Shown here piece by piece: positions 36,831 to 47,715 of a stretch of 64,000 bases of DNA. Position 1 is the stretch's first letter. The number at the start of each line of letters is the position of its first letter. Below the pieces are notes generated by a model. The model did no database searches and was not told the DNA's origin. It saw nothing but the letters and a program-made list of their open reading frames with translations. The DNA is taken from positions 27,544,556 through 27,608,555 of the forward strand of contig NC_067205.1 in the NCBI RefSeq assembly GCF_026262505.1, given 5' to 3'. Made by a program: the position numbers and the translations under genes. This DNA is from Trichomonas vaginalis G3 (lineage: Eukaryota > Parabasalia > Trichomonadida > Trichomonadidae).

Positions 36831-37269
36831 CTAATGATTTCTTGATAATGAACTAATGAATATTTCAAGTAGTCAAGCTTTTAAAATGGAGTCCAAATGT
36901 TGAATGGAATCAAAATTGCGCACAATTTATTATATAAGACATCAACATTGGTAATCAAACAGCATTAATCAGATCTCTTTGACATTGTCTCTCTTATTAA
37001 AATTATATCGCAATTATCTGAAATACAAATAATGAAAATCATTATATCGTAATAGTTTTTGTTTGAAACAACAAAATAATCAGAAAAACGAGTTCCATAC
37101 AAAAATATTAAGAGTTTTATCATGAATTTAGTTTATATGACCTAAACGCGCAAGAAAAGTGAGAGGATTTCATTTAATTCATTTAATTGGAGATGATTTT
37201 TAAGGAAATGGATTTATACAACAACAAATATAGTTTAAAGCAACAAAACAAATTAAAAAGTTAAATATA
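36831..37269. other. Host intergenic DNA, nothing recognised
   Basis: Very AT-rich, with no open frame or repeat that I can support. It may hold decayed ankyrin sequence that joins the fragments on either side. Confidence 0.5.
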
Positions 37270-37480
37270 TTAACCAGAAGATATTTCATCGTAAAAATCT
37301 TCTTCCTCTTCAGCAAATTGTTGGATTCTATTTATATAATAATAGTAATCATTGCCTCTGTTATCTTTAATTGTTGGATCTGCACCGATTTCTAACAAAT
37401 AATCACAACCCCACTGAGAACTTTCACGAACAGCAAGAATTAATGGTGTCATTCCATTTTCTAGGTAAAAATTCTTATCT
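37270..37480 (-). pseudogene. Ankyrin-repeat gene 3' fragment (host)
   Basis: Reads NFYLENGMTPLILAVRESSQ and then GCDYLLEIGADPTIKDNRGN on the minus strand: one complete ankyrin repeat with the T-P-L-x-x-A and G-A-D cores, followed by an acidic C-terminal tail (EEEEDFYDEISSG). The open part is too short for a gene and lacks a clear start, so it is the 3' remnant of a larger one. Confidence 0.6.
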
Positions 37481-38040
37481 TGTCATTATTTCGAATTTAT
37501 TTTTGAAATTATCAAAACTTCTAACATAATTTATGCTGAAACTCATGTTGATAATCTACAGACAATTTAATTTCAAGAAACACCTTCTAAAAAGTTCTAA
37601 AGGACTTATAACAATTTGATTAAGTCAATTATCTATATTTGAACCATATAAAGAATACTATATCCATGGATAGATCTTCTTCGAGTATGGTTTAATCAGA
37701 TAATATAAGAAATGCTGCAAACTTTTTTTTAAATTTGTTGCACAATGTAGGGCTGATCGACCAATATATTATCATTATATTTCCACTTTTCTGATGGAAT
37801 CAGAAAAATGTGCAGATATAATGTCATTCTTTATGCATTTGTTCAATAAAATTATGCATTATTATTTTGAATATTATTCAAAAATTTTGTGAATTATTGA
37901 AAAAGTTTTAAAGAAGTTTTTTTTATTTGATAAATGCACTTATATTCAACCAGTCCTTTTATTGAATAGTTATAAAAATTCAATAAAAGAGTCAAATTTA
38001 ACTTCTCAACAACTTCTAAACAATACTTAACTATACTTTC
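37481..38040. other. Host intergenic DNA, nothing recognised
   Basis: AT-rich sequence without supported open frames, RNA genes or repeats on either strand. Confidence 0.5.
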
Positions 38041-39070
38041 AAGATATCTCACATGAACCGATACCCAGAAATAAATATTAAACAAGATCAATCACCCAGC
38101 AGCGCTTTATCCAACTTCAACGAAGTTTTTCAAAATATTACGGCTCTGTTGAGCCTATTAATGATAAATATGAGAACGAAACTATATCAGGAAGTGGCAA
38201 TTATTACATTCATAATGCAATATTTTCTTTCCATCACGAAAATACAGCAGTTTATCTTGATTCAAGAAGCAAAGTATTGCTCGAAACATGCACATTTTAC
38301 AATAACAGCTCCACAGGAAATGATGGATCATTCTATATCTACAAATCTAACTGTGTCTTAGTGCATATTTGTTTGTTACTTTCAAAAAGTAATAGTGATG
38401 GATGTGCATATTACATTTATTCAGTTCCAAACTACAAAAGTTATGCATTTGAATGTTCAGTTTCAGAATGCAGCGGAAACCTTGGTTCTCTTTATCATGA
38501 GAATGGAGATATCCAAGTAAGTAATATGAATACATCACAAAATTACTTATTATGCTGGATATGCCATTAACACTCCTACTACAACAGGAATAATGAAATT
38601 CACAACAGCATCAAATACATCAACTACAAAAGGTGTTGGAATGTACAATTGGGATTGTAATATTAAAAGATGTAATTATTTAAAAAATGAAGTCGCAGAA
38701 AATGAGGGCTCAGTAATTTCGTGTGCTGGATCAAATACATTTACAAGTTGTTCATTTATCGGAAATAAAGGAAGTTATTTATTTAGCTCAGAACAAACTA
38801 TTGATAATTATTACTTTAGCAAAAACAATGTCAATCATACTGTAGCTGGTAAATCAACTATATTTTAAATCAATTGAACCATTCGATTTTCATATATCTC
38901 ATTATTCAACATATAATTGTCATGCGACATATTTTTATTATTTAATATTTAATAAAAAAAATTCACTTAAAACATATAAAGTAGATGAAATTGATTTGAA
39001 AGGCATCAAAATTATTGCCAAGGGATCTTATAAAACTTCATTTGTTGGGGCATTAAATATCTCTACTTAA
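38041..39070 (+). pseudogene. Pmp-like beta-helix surface protein pseudogene (host)
   Basis: The reading is spread over several frames and matches the minus-strand gene at 55058-56047 along its length: LETCTFYNNSSTGNDGSFYI, YAFECSVSECSGN, the GDIQVSNMNTS block, FTTASNTSTTKGVGMYNWDC, TFTSCSFIGNKGSYLF and a tail with DEIDLKGIKIIAKG and KTSFVGALNIST before the stop near 39070. F-x-x-N (FYNN, FIGN) and G-G/G-S motifs recur as in the polymorphic membrane protein-like (Pmp) family of trichomonads, which folds as a right-handed beta helix. At least three frameshifts and one stop interrupt it. No membrane anchor is visible. Confidence 0.6.
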
Positions 39071-39994
39071 AAATAGTAAACATGATTTTTTTTCGAACAA
39101 TGGCTTATCTTTGGGTACATTATGCTAGAATGCTAAAGAACAGCATTAAAACAACTCAAAGCTCTGGCAACAAGATGAGATTATGATAAACTATGTATTT
39201 GAATTCAGTACTACCCTTCTAGTTCACCTAACCTATAATATTTAAAACGAAAAATACGATGCCATCAAATAAATTATCAACTATTCGAGTAATATCATTT
39301 CGAATCATCTTTAGGGAAAATAATTTACAGATTAAAGTGAAAAACCAAAGAATGAAGTGTCGCAACAACGATAAGATCAAGTGTAAAAGAAGATATTTAT
39401 TCGTTGAATTGAAGAATATCATTGATTATTTTAATTTATTTATTATGAACAATAATTAATGCTAACGCAATAATGGCCTTTGATAAATTCTAAATGATTT
39501 TTTCATTATGCAATAACATGAATATATTAGAGCATTGATTATGGATGCTTGCATAAAACATATTTCATGTTTCAAGAAATTTAAGATTTGGAAAACATAA
39601 TCATTTGTCTGTATTTAGATATAATGTAGTTGGTTGATTTAAGTCATCACAATGAACTCCAACTAAAGGATTATGGTATTTTTTTAAAGAATATCTGATG
39701 ATTTTTCAACATAAACATTGAAATGATAACCAAATAAAAAACAATGAATTTATTTAAGATTGAATAAATATCTCGTTGAATTGGATTACATGCTATTATA
39801 ACAAATCTGCATATTCTAGCACATATAGGCAACATACTATCTCGTAGAAGTCCTTATCTAAACTGTCTGAAGTAAGGAAATATTGAACTATTCAAGATTA
39901 TGACAAAAAACCAAGTGTATAAGGAAACTTCCTTTACGAAATATATTTACATTTTTTTATCAAAAACACATAATATACATTTATTCTATAAAAA
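39071..39994. other. Host intergenic DNA, nothing recognised
   Basis: AT-rich; the open frames present are short, overlap on both strands and carry no motif. I see no gene or repeat. Confidence 0.5.
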
Positions 39995-39998
39995 TTAA

Positions 39999-41040
39999 GG
40001 GTGCACCCGCATGTACGTTTATTTGAGAGGAGGAGGATTACCCTCTCAATTTTGAAAGCTTCGTTAACTTAATATCTCGATGAATATTGGATTAAAATTG
40101 AATTTGTCCATACCAATATATCTGATACAATATCCTTAAGTTTTACTAAAAAGAATTTTTTAAAATCCCTGCAGATTCGGGGATTTTTAAATTTTTTGAT
40201 TTTTTTCGAAAATTTTTCGGAAAAAAAAATATTTTCAGAAGAGCCTTAACGGCTAAGTTTTATGTTTAATGTTGAGTATCAAAAAGAATGGGCATCTGAT
40301 ATAGCCATCATATATCCCAGAAGCAAATAAAAATTCTGACTTTTTAAGCATAAAAAATGAAATTTTATTTTTTTGCAAAAAACAGGCCACCCGGATGTAC
40401 GTTTATTTGAGAGGAGGAGGATTAAATTTGTGAAAGCACTAAAATTTGTAAATATGCTAGTTATATAATAATATGCATTATTTTAAAAAATAAAAATTAA
40501 AGCACGTTAAAATCTTTTTTGATGAATTTTTACAAAAGCTACTCAGGATAATGCAAGATATGAGTAGTTAAACATAAATTTCAAATCAGATTTTACTTAT
40601 AATAAATATTTTAAATTTCCGAAAATTAAGTTCAGATCGACTCTATACGTAGTAAATACTAAATAAGGTGCCAAAAACCTATTAAACAGTATCAAAACTA
40701 TCAAGATTGTAATGTTTTTGAAGAAAAATTTATAGAATTATGGACTTCAAACAGATATTATGTAAATAAAAATAATATAATGAATTTATTTATTCGTATA
40801 ATAGCAGTAATAAGTCGATTATTCACTTCTACTTCTGAGATTTGAATTTAATTTCGACAGAAAAAGAGATTCAAGAGGAAAATACTAGGTGATACAAACA
40901 GCCACCATGACAGGATTATTATGGAGCCAAGTTGTATTTTTTGATATTTTTAGAGTTTTCCTACCTATTTAGGTACCAAGTTATTGCTTAAAAATAAGGT
41001 TCTAAATTCTGAAGTTTACATGATCCTCCCGGGCGCACCC
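39999..41040. mobile_element. TTAA-flanked 1.04-kb element with GGGTGCxCCCG inverted ends
   Basis: The left end is TTAA followed by GGGTGCACCCG; the right end is CGGGCGCACCC followed by TTAA. An inverted end of 11 bp with one mismatch, between two TTAA copies, fits a TTAA-targeting DNA transposon (piggyBac or similar). The block ATGTACGTTTATTTGAGAGG with AGGAGGATTA occurs near the left end (about 40012) and again at about 40392 next to CCACCCGG, so a second end or a nested copy may lie inside. No transposase frame is present, so the copy is non-autonomous or decayed. Family assignment is tentative. Confidence 0.55.
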
Positions 41041-41132
41041 TTAAAATAAAAAAATTAAGAAAAAAGTTTGTCATTTTCTTTGATATTTATATATTTGAAA
41101 TCTACCTTATAAATATATCATTAATTTTAATC

Positions 41133-42578
41133 TTATTTTCTTTTCGTTTCTTTGTTGCGTGTATGGACTCTTCCGTACATAACATATCGAGAAGGTGGAA
41201 TTAAGTCAACAAAATAAGGAGAATTTCCGAAATAATCTTGAAGTTTCGGAAAAATGCCATCAATTGAGTATTTCGAGAACTTCAGGGCATATTCAATGAC
41301 TGTTGTGCAATTTTCATATTCTCCACTGAAAATTCGCTTCTTTACTTTGTTCATATTAAAATTAATAAAAGATATCGAATTTTCTTTCTCTTTTGGCCAT
41401 TCTCCTTTATACGCTGCAGTTAGTACCATATACAATGTCTTATTAAACACGTTTTTATCTAAATCTCCGCCTCTACGACCATCTCTTTTGATATTTGGCG
41501 AAGCACAGTAATAAAACCAAATATCCAGAGTGTGGGCGATCGCTATGCACGGGCAATTGCATATTGTGGAGTCAATAAGCAGTACTCCGCAGTTGGGATG
41601 AAGGAAAATCATATTAAATGAACAAGAACCAGTCGCACTGACAAAAATCTTGGTCCTTGCGAATAGTTTCATGGTTTCTGAAACGTTGAACACAAAATTT
41701 GGCGAAATTTGGATCCATTCATATTGTGGATAAATTTTTTTCGAAAGATTGAAGAGTTCATCCATATTTTTAACGTAGCCCCAGTTCATATTATTTTTGT
41801 TAATGAAAATATGGACCGTTGGCTTGATATTTGTCAAATTATTGTTTCTATAAATTATATCATGCATTTCTTTAAAAGAAACTTGTAATCCTGATACTCC
41901 GTACGCTGTAACAGATACGTATAAGTCTCTTACGAAGATCCATTCTTCTTTTAACGCATGAACTCTTTCTGGTTCGAATCCTAAAATTTTCATGAATTGT
42001 TTGATCTGATTTTCCTCAGATCTGACAAAGATATGAGCATCTTTGATGATTTCTGTAGGAACAGCGATAATGGCGCCAATCATATCTTGAAGAACGTGTC
42101 CAAACTGAGGATGGTAGCAAAATCCAACAACAGCCTTATCGTAGCGCTCAAGGGTATGGGAAACATTCAAGTACATGTCGAAATCCCAGTACATTTTGCA
42201 TGGCTGATGAAAAAATCCTCCAAAAGTACAAACTCCTTGGCGGCTAACATCACAAAAGATGTAATGTTGCAATATAGAGTGCTGATATACAAGTGACGCT
42301 GGGTCATATCGAATAATATCATTAAAATCAGTAATATTTGATAATAGTATCTTGTTTTGATGACAATATTTGTTTATAGTATAGTTATGAATGATTTCTG
42401 TCATTGGAAGAAATAAATTGTGCTCTACTTTGTGTTGATAAATATAAAATTTCGTTGTTGGATAAATATCTATATAATATCCAACCGATAGTATAATCAC
42501 TATGATGAGGAAAGATAACATCTGAAAAAAACTCATTGTACATAAGGGTTCTGATGATTTTGACCCATCTGCATTCAT
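41133..42578 (-). CDS. GT61-type glycosyltransferase, type II membrane protein (481 aa, host)
   Basis: ATG 42578, with an alternative ATG at 42536. A short cytoplasmic N-terminus precedes a membrane helix (SFLIIVIILSVGYYIDIYP, about residues 22-40), so the catalytic part would face the Golgi or ER lumen. The lumenal part shows DKAVVGFCYHPQFGHVLQDM and FVSATGSCSFNMIFLHPNCG followed by VLLIDS, the H-x-x-x-D and S-x-x-G-x-x-x-N-x-I-F-L-x-P patterns of GT61 (DUF563) transferases. These add sugars such as xylose or GlcNAc to glycoproteins and form sizeable families in trichomonads. Several N-x-S/T sites suggest it is glycosylated. Donor and acceptor cannot be told. The frame is intact. Confidence 0.8.
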   Translation of the reverse strand: MNADGSKSSEPLCTMSFFQMLSFLIIVIILSVGYYIDIYPTTKFYIYQHKVEHNLFLPMTEIIHNYTINKYCHQNKILLSNITDFNDIIRYDPASLVYQHSILQHYIFCDVSRQGVCTFGGFFHQPCKMYWDFDMYLNVSHTLERYDKAVVGFCYHPQFGHVLQDMIGAIIAVPTEIIKDAHIFVRSEENQIKQFMKILGFEPERVHALKEEWIFVRDLYVSVTAYGVSGLQVSFKEMHDIIYRNNNLTNIKPTVHIFINKNNMNWGYVKNMDELFNLSKKIYPQYEWIQISPNFVFNVSETMKLFARTKIFVSATGSCSFNMIFLHPNCGVLLIDSTICNCPCIAIAHTLDIWFYYCASPNIKRDGRRGGDLDKNVFNKTLYMVLTAAYKGEWPKEKENSISFINFNMNKVKKRIFSGEYENCTTVIEYALKFSKYSIDGIFPKLQDYFGNSPYFVDLIPPSRYVMYGRVHTRNKETKRK

Positions 42579-43204
42579 TATTCAAAACTGCAGGACAACT
42601 CAAAAAACCATTTATCCAAGCCTCCAAACATACACCTCAACATGTAATCTAGCTATGATAGAGTATATTGCAGAATTTATTGTTAAAACATGAAATTATT
42701 TCACCAATCTTTAGATCTTTTAACATATACCTTGTTATTTGGGCATTGACATTGTAAAGATGTACTCATTATATTGACAAGCGTTCAACTCCGCTTTTCA
42801 TTATTAAAATTTGAGAAGTCAACAAGTATTCATATTATTACTCAGCACTCATATATCGAATGACAAAACAGATTTGTTGATTATTATTGTTCGAATCAAT
42901 AATTTCTTTCCTGACTATATTTTTATAAACTATACCTATCTATATTTATTAGCTCATATTTTTTGAATCAAAATTATTTCGCAGCAAGAGGCATCTAGAT
43001 TACAAAATAAACTAGGTAATATGCTTTACATACCGATTGTTTGCTTAGAATGCAGTCTAAGCAAGTATTTGTGATAGAATTTTAGAATATTCAACTCATG
43101 ATTGAACAAAAACAACTATTCCGGACTTCATACTATGAGGTAATAATGCCCTACATATGAACATTTAATAGAACTCAAGTTGTATTTTTAAGAAACTTTT
43201 CAAG
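42579..43204. other. Host intergenic DNA, nothing recognised
   Basis: Upstream region of the glycosyltransferase gene; AT-rich, with no clear Inr box close to the ATG and no other feature I can support. Confidence 0.45.
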
Positions 43205-43284
43205 TTCGAAGTGAAGAAACGTTTGGTTGGAAAGAAGTCATAACTATTTTATTTTCTCTTTTTTATTCTAATGAAATTCATCTT
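43205..43284 (+). repeat. 80-bp direct repeat, copy 1
   Basis: TTCGAAGTGAAGAAACGTTT onward to ATTCATCTT is repeated, identical as far as I can read, at 43708-43787. The copies bracket 423 bp that hold a tRNA-like B box (near 43430) and a short internal repeat of TTTAAGAGTA(A/T)GCACTTTTG (43621 and 43679). Confidence 0.85.
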
Positions 43285-43707
43285 GAGAGAGGGTCAAAGT
43301 TGCTATTTGTCACTTTTCCACAAGAATATAATGGGAAAAAAGTTATCATAGAGTTGATCTCATTGACTGAGGTGAGAGATGCATGTAGTGTAATGTGATA
43401 AACAGTGGGATTGCTGCTTTAAGTCCTAGGCTCGAGACACATTGGCTTCATTTTTCTCTTTTTTATTGACGTAAACTATTCAATTTTTGTGTTCTCCATT
43501 CAAATTTCAGAATTTTTTTTGCAGATTTCACGCTACATTCGAAGTTACCTTTTGTAACAACCACCACTGCCTACGAAAGACGAAAGTGTGTCACGATTTC
43601 ACCCGGAAATCCGACGGTTGTTTAAGAGTAAGCACTTTTGGCACCTACTCTATCGAAAAATCAACATTTAAGGTTAATTTAAGAGTATGCACTTTTGTCA
43701 CATACTC

Positions 43708-43787
43708 TTCGAAGTGAAGAAACGTTTGGTTGGAAAGAAGTCATAACTATTTTATTTTCTCTTTTTTATTCTAATGAAATTCATCTT
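43708..43787 (+). repeat. 80-bp direct repeat, copy 2
   Basis: Second copy of the 43205-43284 sequence, lying just beyond the 3' end of the ankyrin gene. An 80-bp duplication is too long for a usual transposon target site, so a repair-linked or recombination-linked duplication is more likely. Confidence 0.85.
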
Positions 43788-43827
43788 CGAATATACCAGA
43801 ATAAGAATAGTATCTTATGTCAGAACA

Positions 43828-45333
43828 TTATTTCGCACCATGTGAAATGAGAACTTCGGCAATTTCTGCATTATCAAACAGTGCTGCAATATGAAGTGCT
43901 GTTTCTCCATCTTTATTTGTTTCATTGATGTTTGCACCATGTGAAATGAGAACTTCGGCAATTTCTTTACAATTATACCGTGCTGCAATATGAAGTGCTG
44001 TTTCTCCATCTTTATTTGTTTCATTGATGTTTGCACCATGTGAAATGAGAACTTCGGCAATTTCTTTACAATTATACCGTGCTGCAATATGAAGTGCTGT
44101 TTCTCCATCTTTATTTGTTTCATTGATGTTTGCACCATGTGAAATGAGAACTTCGGCAATTTCTTTACAATTATACCGTGCTGCAATATGAAGTGCTGTT
44201 TCTCCATCTTTATTTGTTTCATTGATGTTTGCACCATGTGAAATGAGAACTTCGGCAATTTCTTTACAATTATACCGTGCTGCAATATGAAGTGCTGTTT
44301 CTCCATCTTTATTTGTTTCATTGATGTTTGCACCATGTGAAATGAGAACTTCGGCAATTTCTTTACAATTATACCGTGCTGCAATATGAAGTGCTGTTTC
44401 TCCATCTTTATTTGTTTTATTGATGTTTGCACCATGTGAAAGGAAGTATTCGATAAGGGATGGAATATTAAACATCGGTGAATAAACAAGGCACTTGCCA
44501 AAATCATTAGTTTGATTGAAATAAACTAAAAAAGATTCAAGATTTTTGAAAAGTGCACAATATTTTAAATCGATCTCTATATTGTATTCATTCATCAAGA
44601 AAGTAACAAAATCAATGTTGCGTGAAATAATTGCATATTCCATGCATGTTTTATTTGGTTTTTGATATTTCAAGCATTCACTCATGATCTCTGGATTTCC
44701 ACCTAAAAATGAAACCTCGAGACATCTTTGAGTTATTTCTGAGTTAAATTTCGTTCTTAATAACTTGAAACAATCAACTGCTCCATGGTAACAACATATT
44801 TCAAGCAGTGAATATCCTTTGAAAGAATTTGGATATAAATAGCATTTAAGTGTTTGATCTTTATCAAATCCATCTCTTTCCGTGAATATGATGAATCTTT
44901 CTTTGTCGTTATTCATAATCGCTCTGTATATTGTATTCTCTGTATGAATATCGAGATAATTAAAATCATCTTTTTCGAAGTTATCAGATTTGTCTAATTT
45001 AATTCCATATTCTTTAAAAAACAGGATGTTTGAAATAAATATGATACAATCAACCTCTTTGACATGATATTCATCAAATATGAGTTTGGCAAGATATAAA
45101 TATGACTTTGCATAGCGATTATTAAACGGAATGAAATTTAAAATGTCTTTTATCATATTTTCGGGAGGATATTTATTTGAATCAATCAATTCTGTTTTGA
45201 TCATTCTGTAAATCGAGTTTAATTCTTCTTTTTCCTTTCTCGACTGATACAACGCATTATATATATCTATATAGTACTTATAAGTACTTCGCAATTTGCA
45301 GTATTTGTTTGGATGAACGTCTTGGTGGGACAT
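43828..45333 (-). CDS. Ankyrin-repeat protein with DUF3447-type N-terminal region (501 aa, host)
   Basis: ATG 45333 lies 12 bp after a TCATTAT Inr box. Residues 1-150 are a helical trichomonad-specific region (MSHQDVHPNKYCKLRSTYKY). Residues about 165-300 look like DUF3447-type degenerate ankyrin repeats (GYSLLEICCYHGAVDCFKLL; NPEIMSECLKYQ; NIDFVTFLMNEYNIEI). Residues about 300-501 are canonical ankyrin repeats of 33 residues, core GETALHIAARYNCKEIAEVL, with six tandem units ending SHGAK. The middle units are identical even at DNA level (99-bp period). Ankyrin proteins bind other proteins; thousands are known in trichomonads and partners are unknown. The frame is intact. Confidence 0.92.
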   Translation of the reverse strand: MSHQDVHPNKYCKLRSTYKYYIDIYNALYQSRKEKEELNSIYRMIKTELIDSNKYPPENMIKDILNFIPFNNRYAKSYLYLAKLIFDEYHVKEVDCIIFISNILFFKEYGIKLDKSDNFEKDDFNYLDIHTENTIYRAIMNNDKERFIIFTERDGFDKDQTLKCYLYPNSFKGYSLLEICCYHGAVDCFKLLRTKFNSEITQRCLEVSFLGGNPEIMSECLKYQKPNKTCMEYAIISRNIDFVTFLMNEYNIEIDLKYCALFKNLESFLVYFNQTNDFGKCLVYSPMFNIPSLIEYFLSHGANINKTNKDGETALHIAARYNCKEIAEVLISHGANINETNKDGETALHIAARYNCKEIAEVLISHGANINETNKDGETALHIAARYNCKEIAEVLISHGANINETNKDGETALHIAARYNCKEIAEVLISHGANINETNKDGETALHIAARYNCKEIAEVLISHGANINETNKDGETALHIAALFDNAEIAEVLISHGAK

Positions 45334-46050
45334 TAGTAATTTTTATAATGAACGTATTTTGGTTTCACTATAAAAATACTACTTAAATTTATTAGAAGAA
45401 AAAAATCCTATGTTATGCATGCGGAAAACAGTGTCCACATTATAATTTATGAATTATGATTAAGTCTATTGATGAGAAATGACGTAATAACAATAGAAAA
45501 ATCTGGAGCAATAGGGCTTCATCAGGATGCTTATAATTTAAAAAAATTTTTATGCCAATTTCTCTATGTCATGTTTAAAAAATTGAGTACTTTCTGGCAC
45601 AGAAACACACAATGTCAAAGACTTTGAAAGCCTAAAAATTTTTGAGTCAGAAAGTTTACAAGTGTTCTCAATAAGTGGTTTTTAATTTCCGCACTTTTTT
45701 TGTCGACCTTAATTTCGAGTGACAAAGTGCTGCCAAATGATATGAAGAATATATTATCAAATTACATAGGTGGTTTTATCTCAGATACTTATGAATTACA
45801 ATGTTAACAGTATTCATTGTAAAAAAATCTATTTTTTTAAAGGGTGCACTAACCACTTTCAGACATGCTCCAATAATATCAATATATTTTTATTGTGATT
45901 GCAAAAAAGTATAGCATTAATATAAGGTACTAAGTAGTGATTTAAAATAACTTCTTCCCGAACAAAGTTAATGACTTTTTACATTAGAAAAATTGGATAA
46001 AAAACTAGAATGTAAAAAAAATTGAGAGAATGTCAGATAGTTTTTTTTAT
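45334..46050. other. Host intergenic DNA
   Basis: Holds the Inr box of the ankyrin gene (TCATTAT on the minus strand, 45345-45351). An AAAGGGTGCACTAACC motif near 45840 recalls the ends of the TTAA-flanked element at 39999. No gene is visible. Confidence 0.5.
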
Positions 46051-47331
46051 TCAGTCGCTTTCAAGATAAGAACAAACAGTATCGCGTAGTTCAGACAATT
46101 CTTCATTCAGAGTATCTAATTCTTCAAGGATGTCACATAAATTTTCGTTCATTATTCCTTTGAAAGAATCATCCAATTTTTCACTTTCCTGCAGAAATGC
46201 AATAAATCCTTTGAAAATATGAAACATCACCAATTTATTGCGAGTTTCAAGCATGTCAGAGGCAAACTGAATGATCCTATCGAACTGGGCAATATCACTA
46301 ACAAACAATGAAGGGAAATTGGCCATTATATCAGACAGAAGAATGATTGCATGACATTTCACGTGAAAACTGGATTCTTCAAACAAAAGAAGCTTATTTA
46401 TTAAATCGTATTCACCAAGGAATATGTTTTCGAACCTAACAGGGTGATGTGACAAAATTATTGATAAAATTTCGAAGATTTTAGCATGATCTACATCAGG
46501 GCTTGTGGAAATAAGTGTTTCTTTGATATATCTTATATTATTCTCTTTGAAAATTTCATTTTTGCTGTTATCTGCTATGATTAATAAAATTTTTGGTTTT
46601 CTTACATGATCTTCATATTTTGAGTATACTATTTTTAATAATTCTTTCATAGTTTTGTTGTTTCTTTCACTCAAATTGTATTGTAAGATCAAACAAACTG
46701 CTTTAAAAAGAATTTGCGATTTTTCATTGTTTTCTCTCAAAATTAGTTGGATAATGAAGTTTATAGCATCTTTGTTTCTTGATTTCAAGTAATCATGATC
46801 AAATATTTCGCAAAGTAAGCCAAGAATTTCATTATATATTGGTTTAAGTTCATTGTACAACAATTCAATGTCAAGATGTATTATGAACATGAAAAGATAT
46901 TCATTTTCTTTCTGAGATGGCCAGCATGTACTCACATATAAAGAAAAAATTCTAAAAGTTGAAATAACAAATTGATAATTATTGCATTTCAGCTCTGTTT
47001 CAAGTATTTCTACAACATGGTCAAGAAGGAAATGGAAAAAATTCTGAGTTCTAGAGGTTTCATGAAATGTAAGTATTTTTTCGATTATTATGAGAGATAA
47101 TGTACGAATTTCGGAGTCAGTATCTGAAAGGAACTGAGCAATATTATCAAAATAGTCTGTTCCCATAGTATTTTTAAATTCTGATTCATTAATTTTTGAA
47201 ATTTCTTGCAAAATTGAATACGATTCTTGTTGATTAGGTGAATTTTCAAGTTGGTGAAGTAAATTCTCAAGGTAGCTTTCGCACTCTTTATCTTGTTCAA
47301 AGTGCGATTCTTTATAATCTTGTAAATCCAT
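46051..47331 (-). CDS. Helical-repeat (armadillo/HEAT-like) protein (426 aa, host)
   Basis: ATG 47331 with a TCATTAA Inr box at 47343-47349 on the minus strand. The protein is all helix. Residues 20-90 (CESYLENLLHQLENSPNQQE; FDNIAQFLSDTDSEIRTLSL) resemble the start of HspBP1/Fes1 or other armadillo-type proteins, and paired helices continue to the end (LEELDTLNEELSELRD). Asp/Ser-bounded helix pairs of about 40 residues recur. No catalytic motif. It may be a scaffold or a chaperone cofactor; the family is not settled. The frame is intact. Confidence 0.7.
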   Translation of the reverse strand: MDLQDYKESHFEQDKECESYLENLLHQLENSPNQQESYSILQEISKINESEFKNTMGTDYFDNIAQFLSDTDSEIRTLSLIIIEKILTFHETSRTQNFFHFLLDHVVEILETELKCNNYQFVISTFRIFSLYVSTCWPSQKENEYLFMFIIHLDIELLYNELKPIYNEILGLLCEIFDHDYLKSRNKDAINFIIQLILRENNEKSQILFKAVCLILQYNLSERNNKTMKELLKIVYSKYEDHVRKPKILLIIADNSKNEIFKENNIRYIKETLISTSPDVDHAKIFEILSIILSHHPVRFENIFLGEYDLINKLLLFEESSFHVKCHAIILLSDIMANFPSLFVSDIAQFDRIIQFASDMLETRNKLVMFHIFKGFIAFLQESEKLDDSFKGIMNENLCDILEELDTLNEELSELRDTVCSYLESD

Positions 47332-47715
47332 AAATGATCAATTTAATGATTTTCATGATTCATGATTCATGAATGATATTATGGAGTTACCCTGAATAAT
47401 CAGATCATGCGAGATAATTTACAACCAAAAAAATTCAACTCGTTGTAACCGAAAACACGTGATTTATATTTGTCATTTGATGATTAGTTTATTTTATGAT
47501 AAAAATTTATAAAATTTTTCGAGATTTTTTTTGAAAAATCTGATGATTAGATCACATATCATAACATAAGAATATCAGATTTCTCATTTTTTGACGGATA
47601 ATTTCAGATCCCATTGAAAATAATATAATAGCTAAAATATTTTGGACTTATAGTATATATTATTTCTGAAAGTTATTGATTTGTTCGATTGAAATTGTGA
47701 AATTTACATTTAGAA
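47332..47715. promoter_or_regulatory. Bidirectional host promoter region
   Basis: Separates two divergent genes. On the minus strand TCATTAA (47343-47349) is an Inr-like box; on the plus strand TACATTTAGAA lies directly before ATG 47716 and is a weaker match. The middle is AT-rich with GATTAGTTT and TGATGATTAG motifs of unknown meaning. Confidence 0.45.

Noticed and set aside
39228-39459. Overlapping short frames on both strands before the TTAA element
   Set aside because: Both are open only because of base composition; neither has a motif or an Inr.
41254-42296. Plus-strand frames opposite the glycosyltransferase gene
   Set aside because: Antisense shadows of a well-supported 481-aa gene.
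43390-43450. tRNA gene
   Set aside because: A B box-like CTCGAGA is present, but the T stem, anticodon arm and acceptor stem do not pair.
43815-44507. Minus-strand open frame of repeated SFHMVQTSMKQIKM-type units
   Set aside because: It is an alternative frame of the identical 99-bp ankyrin repeats; the 501-aa ankyrin frame is the gene.
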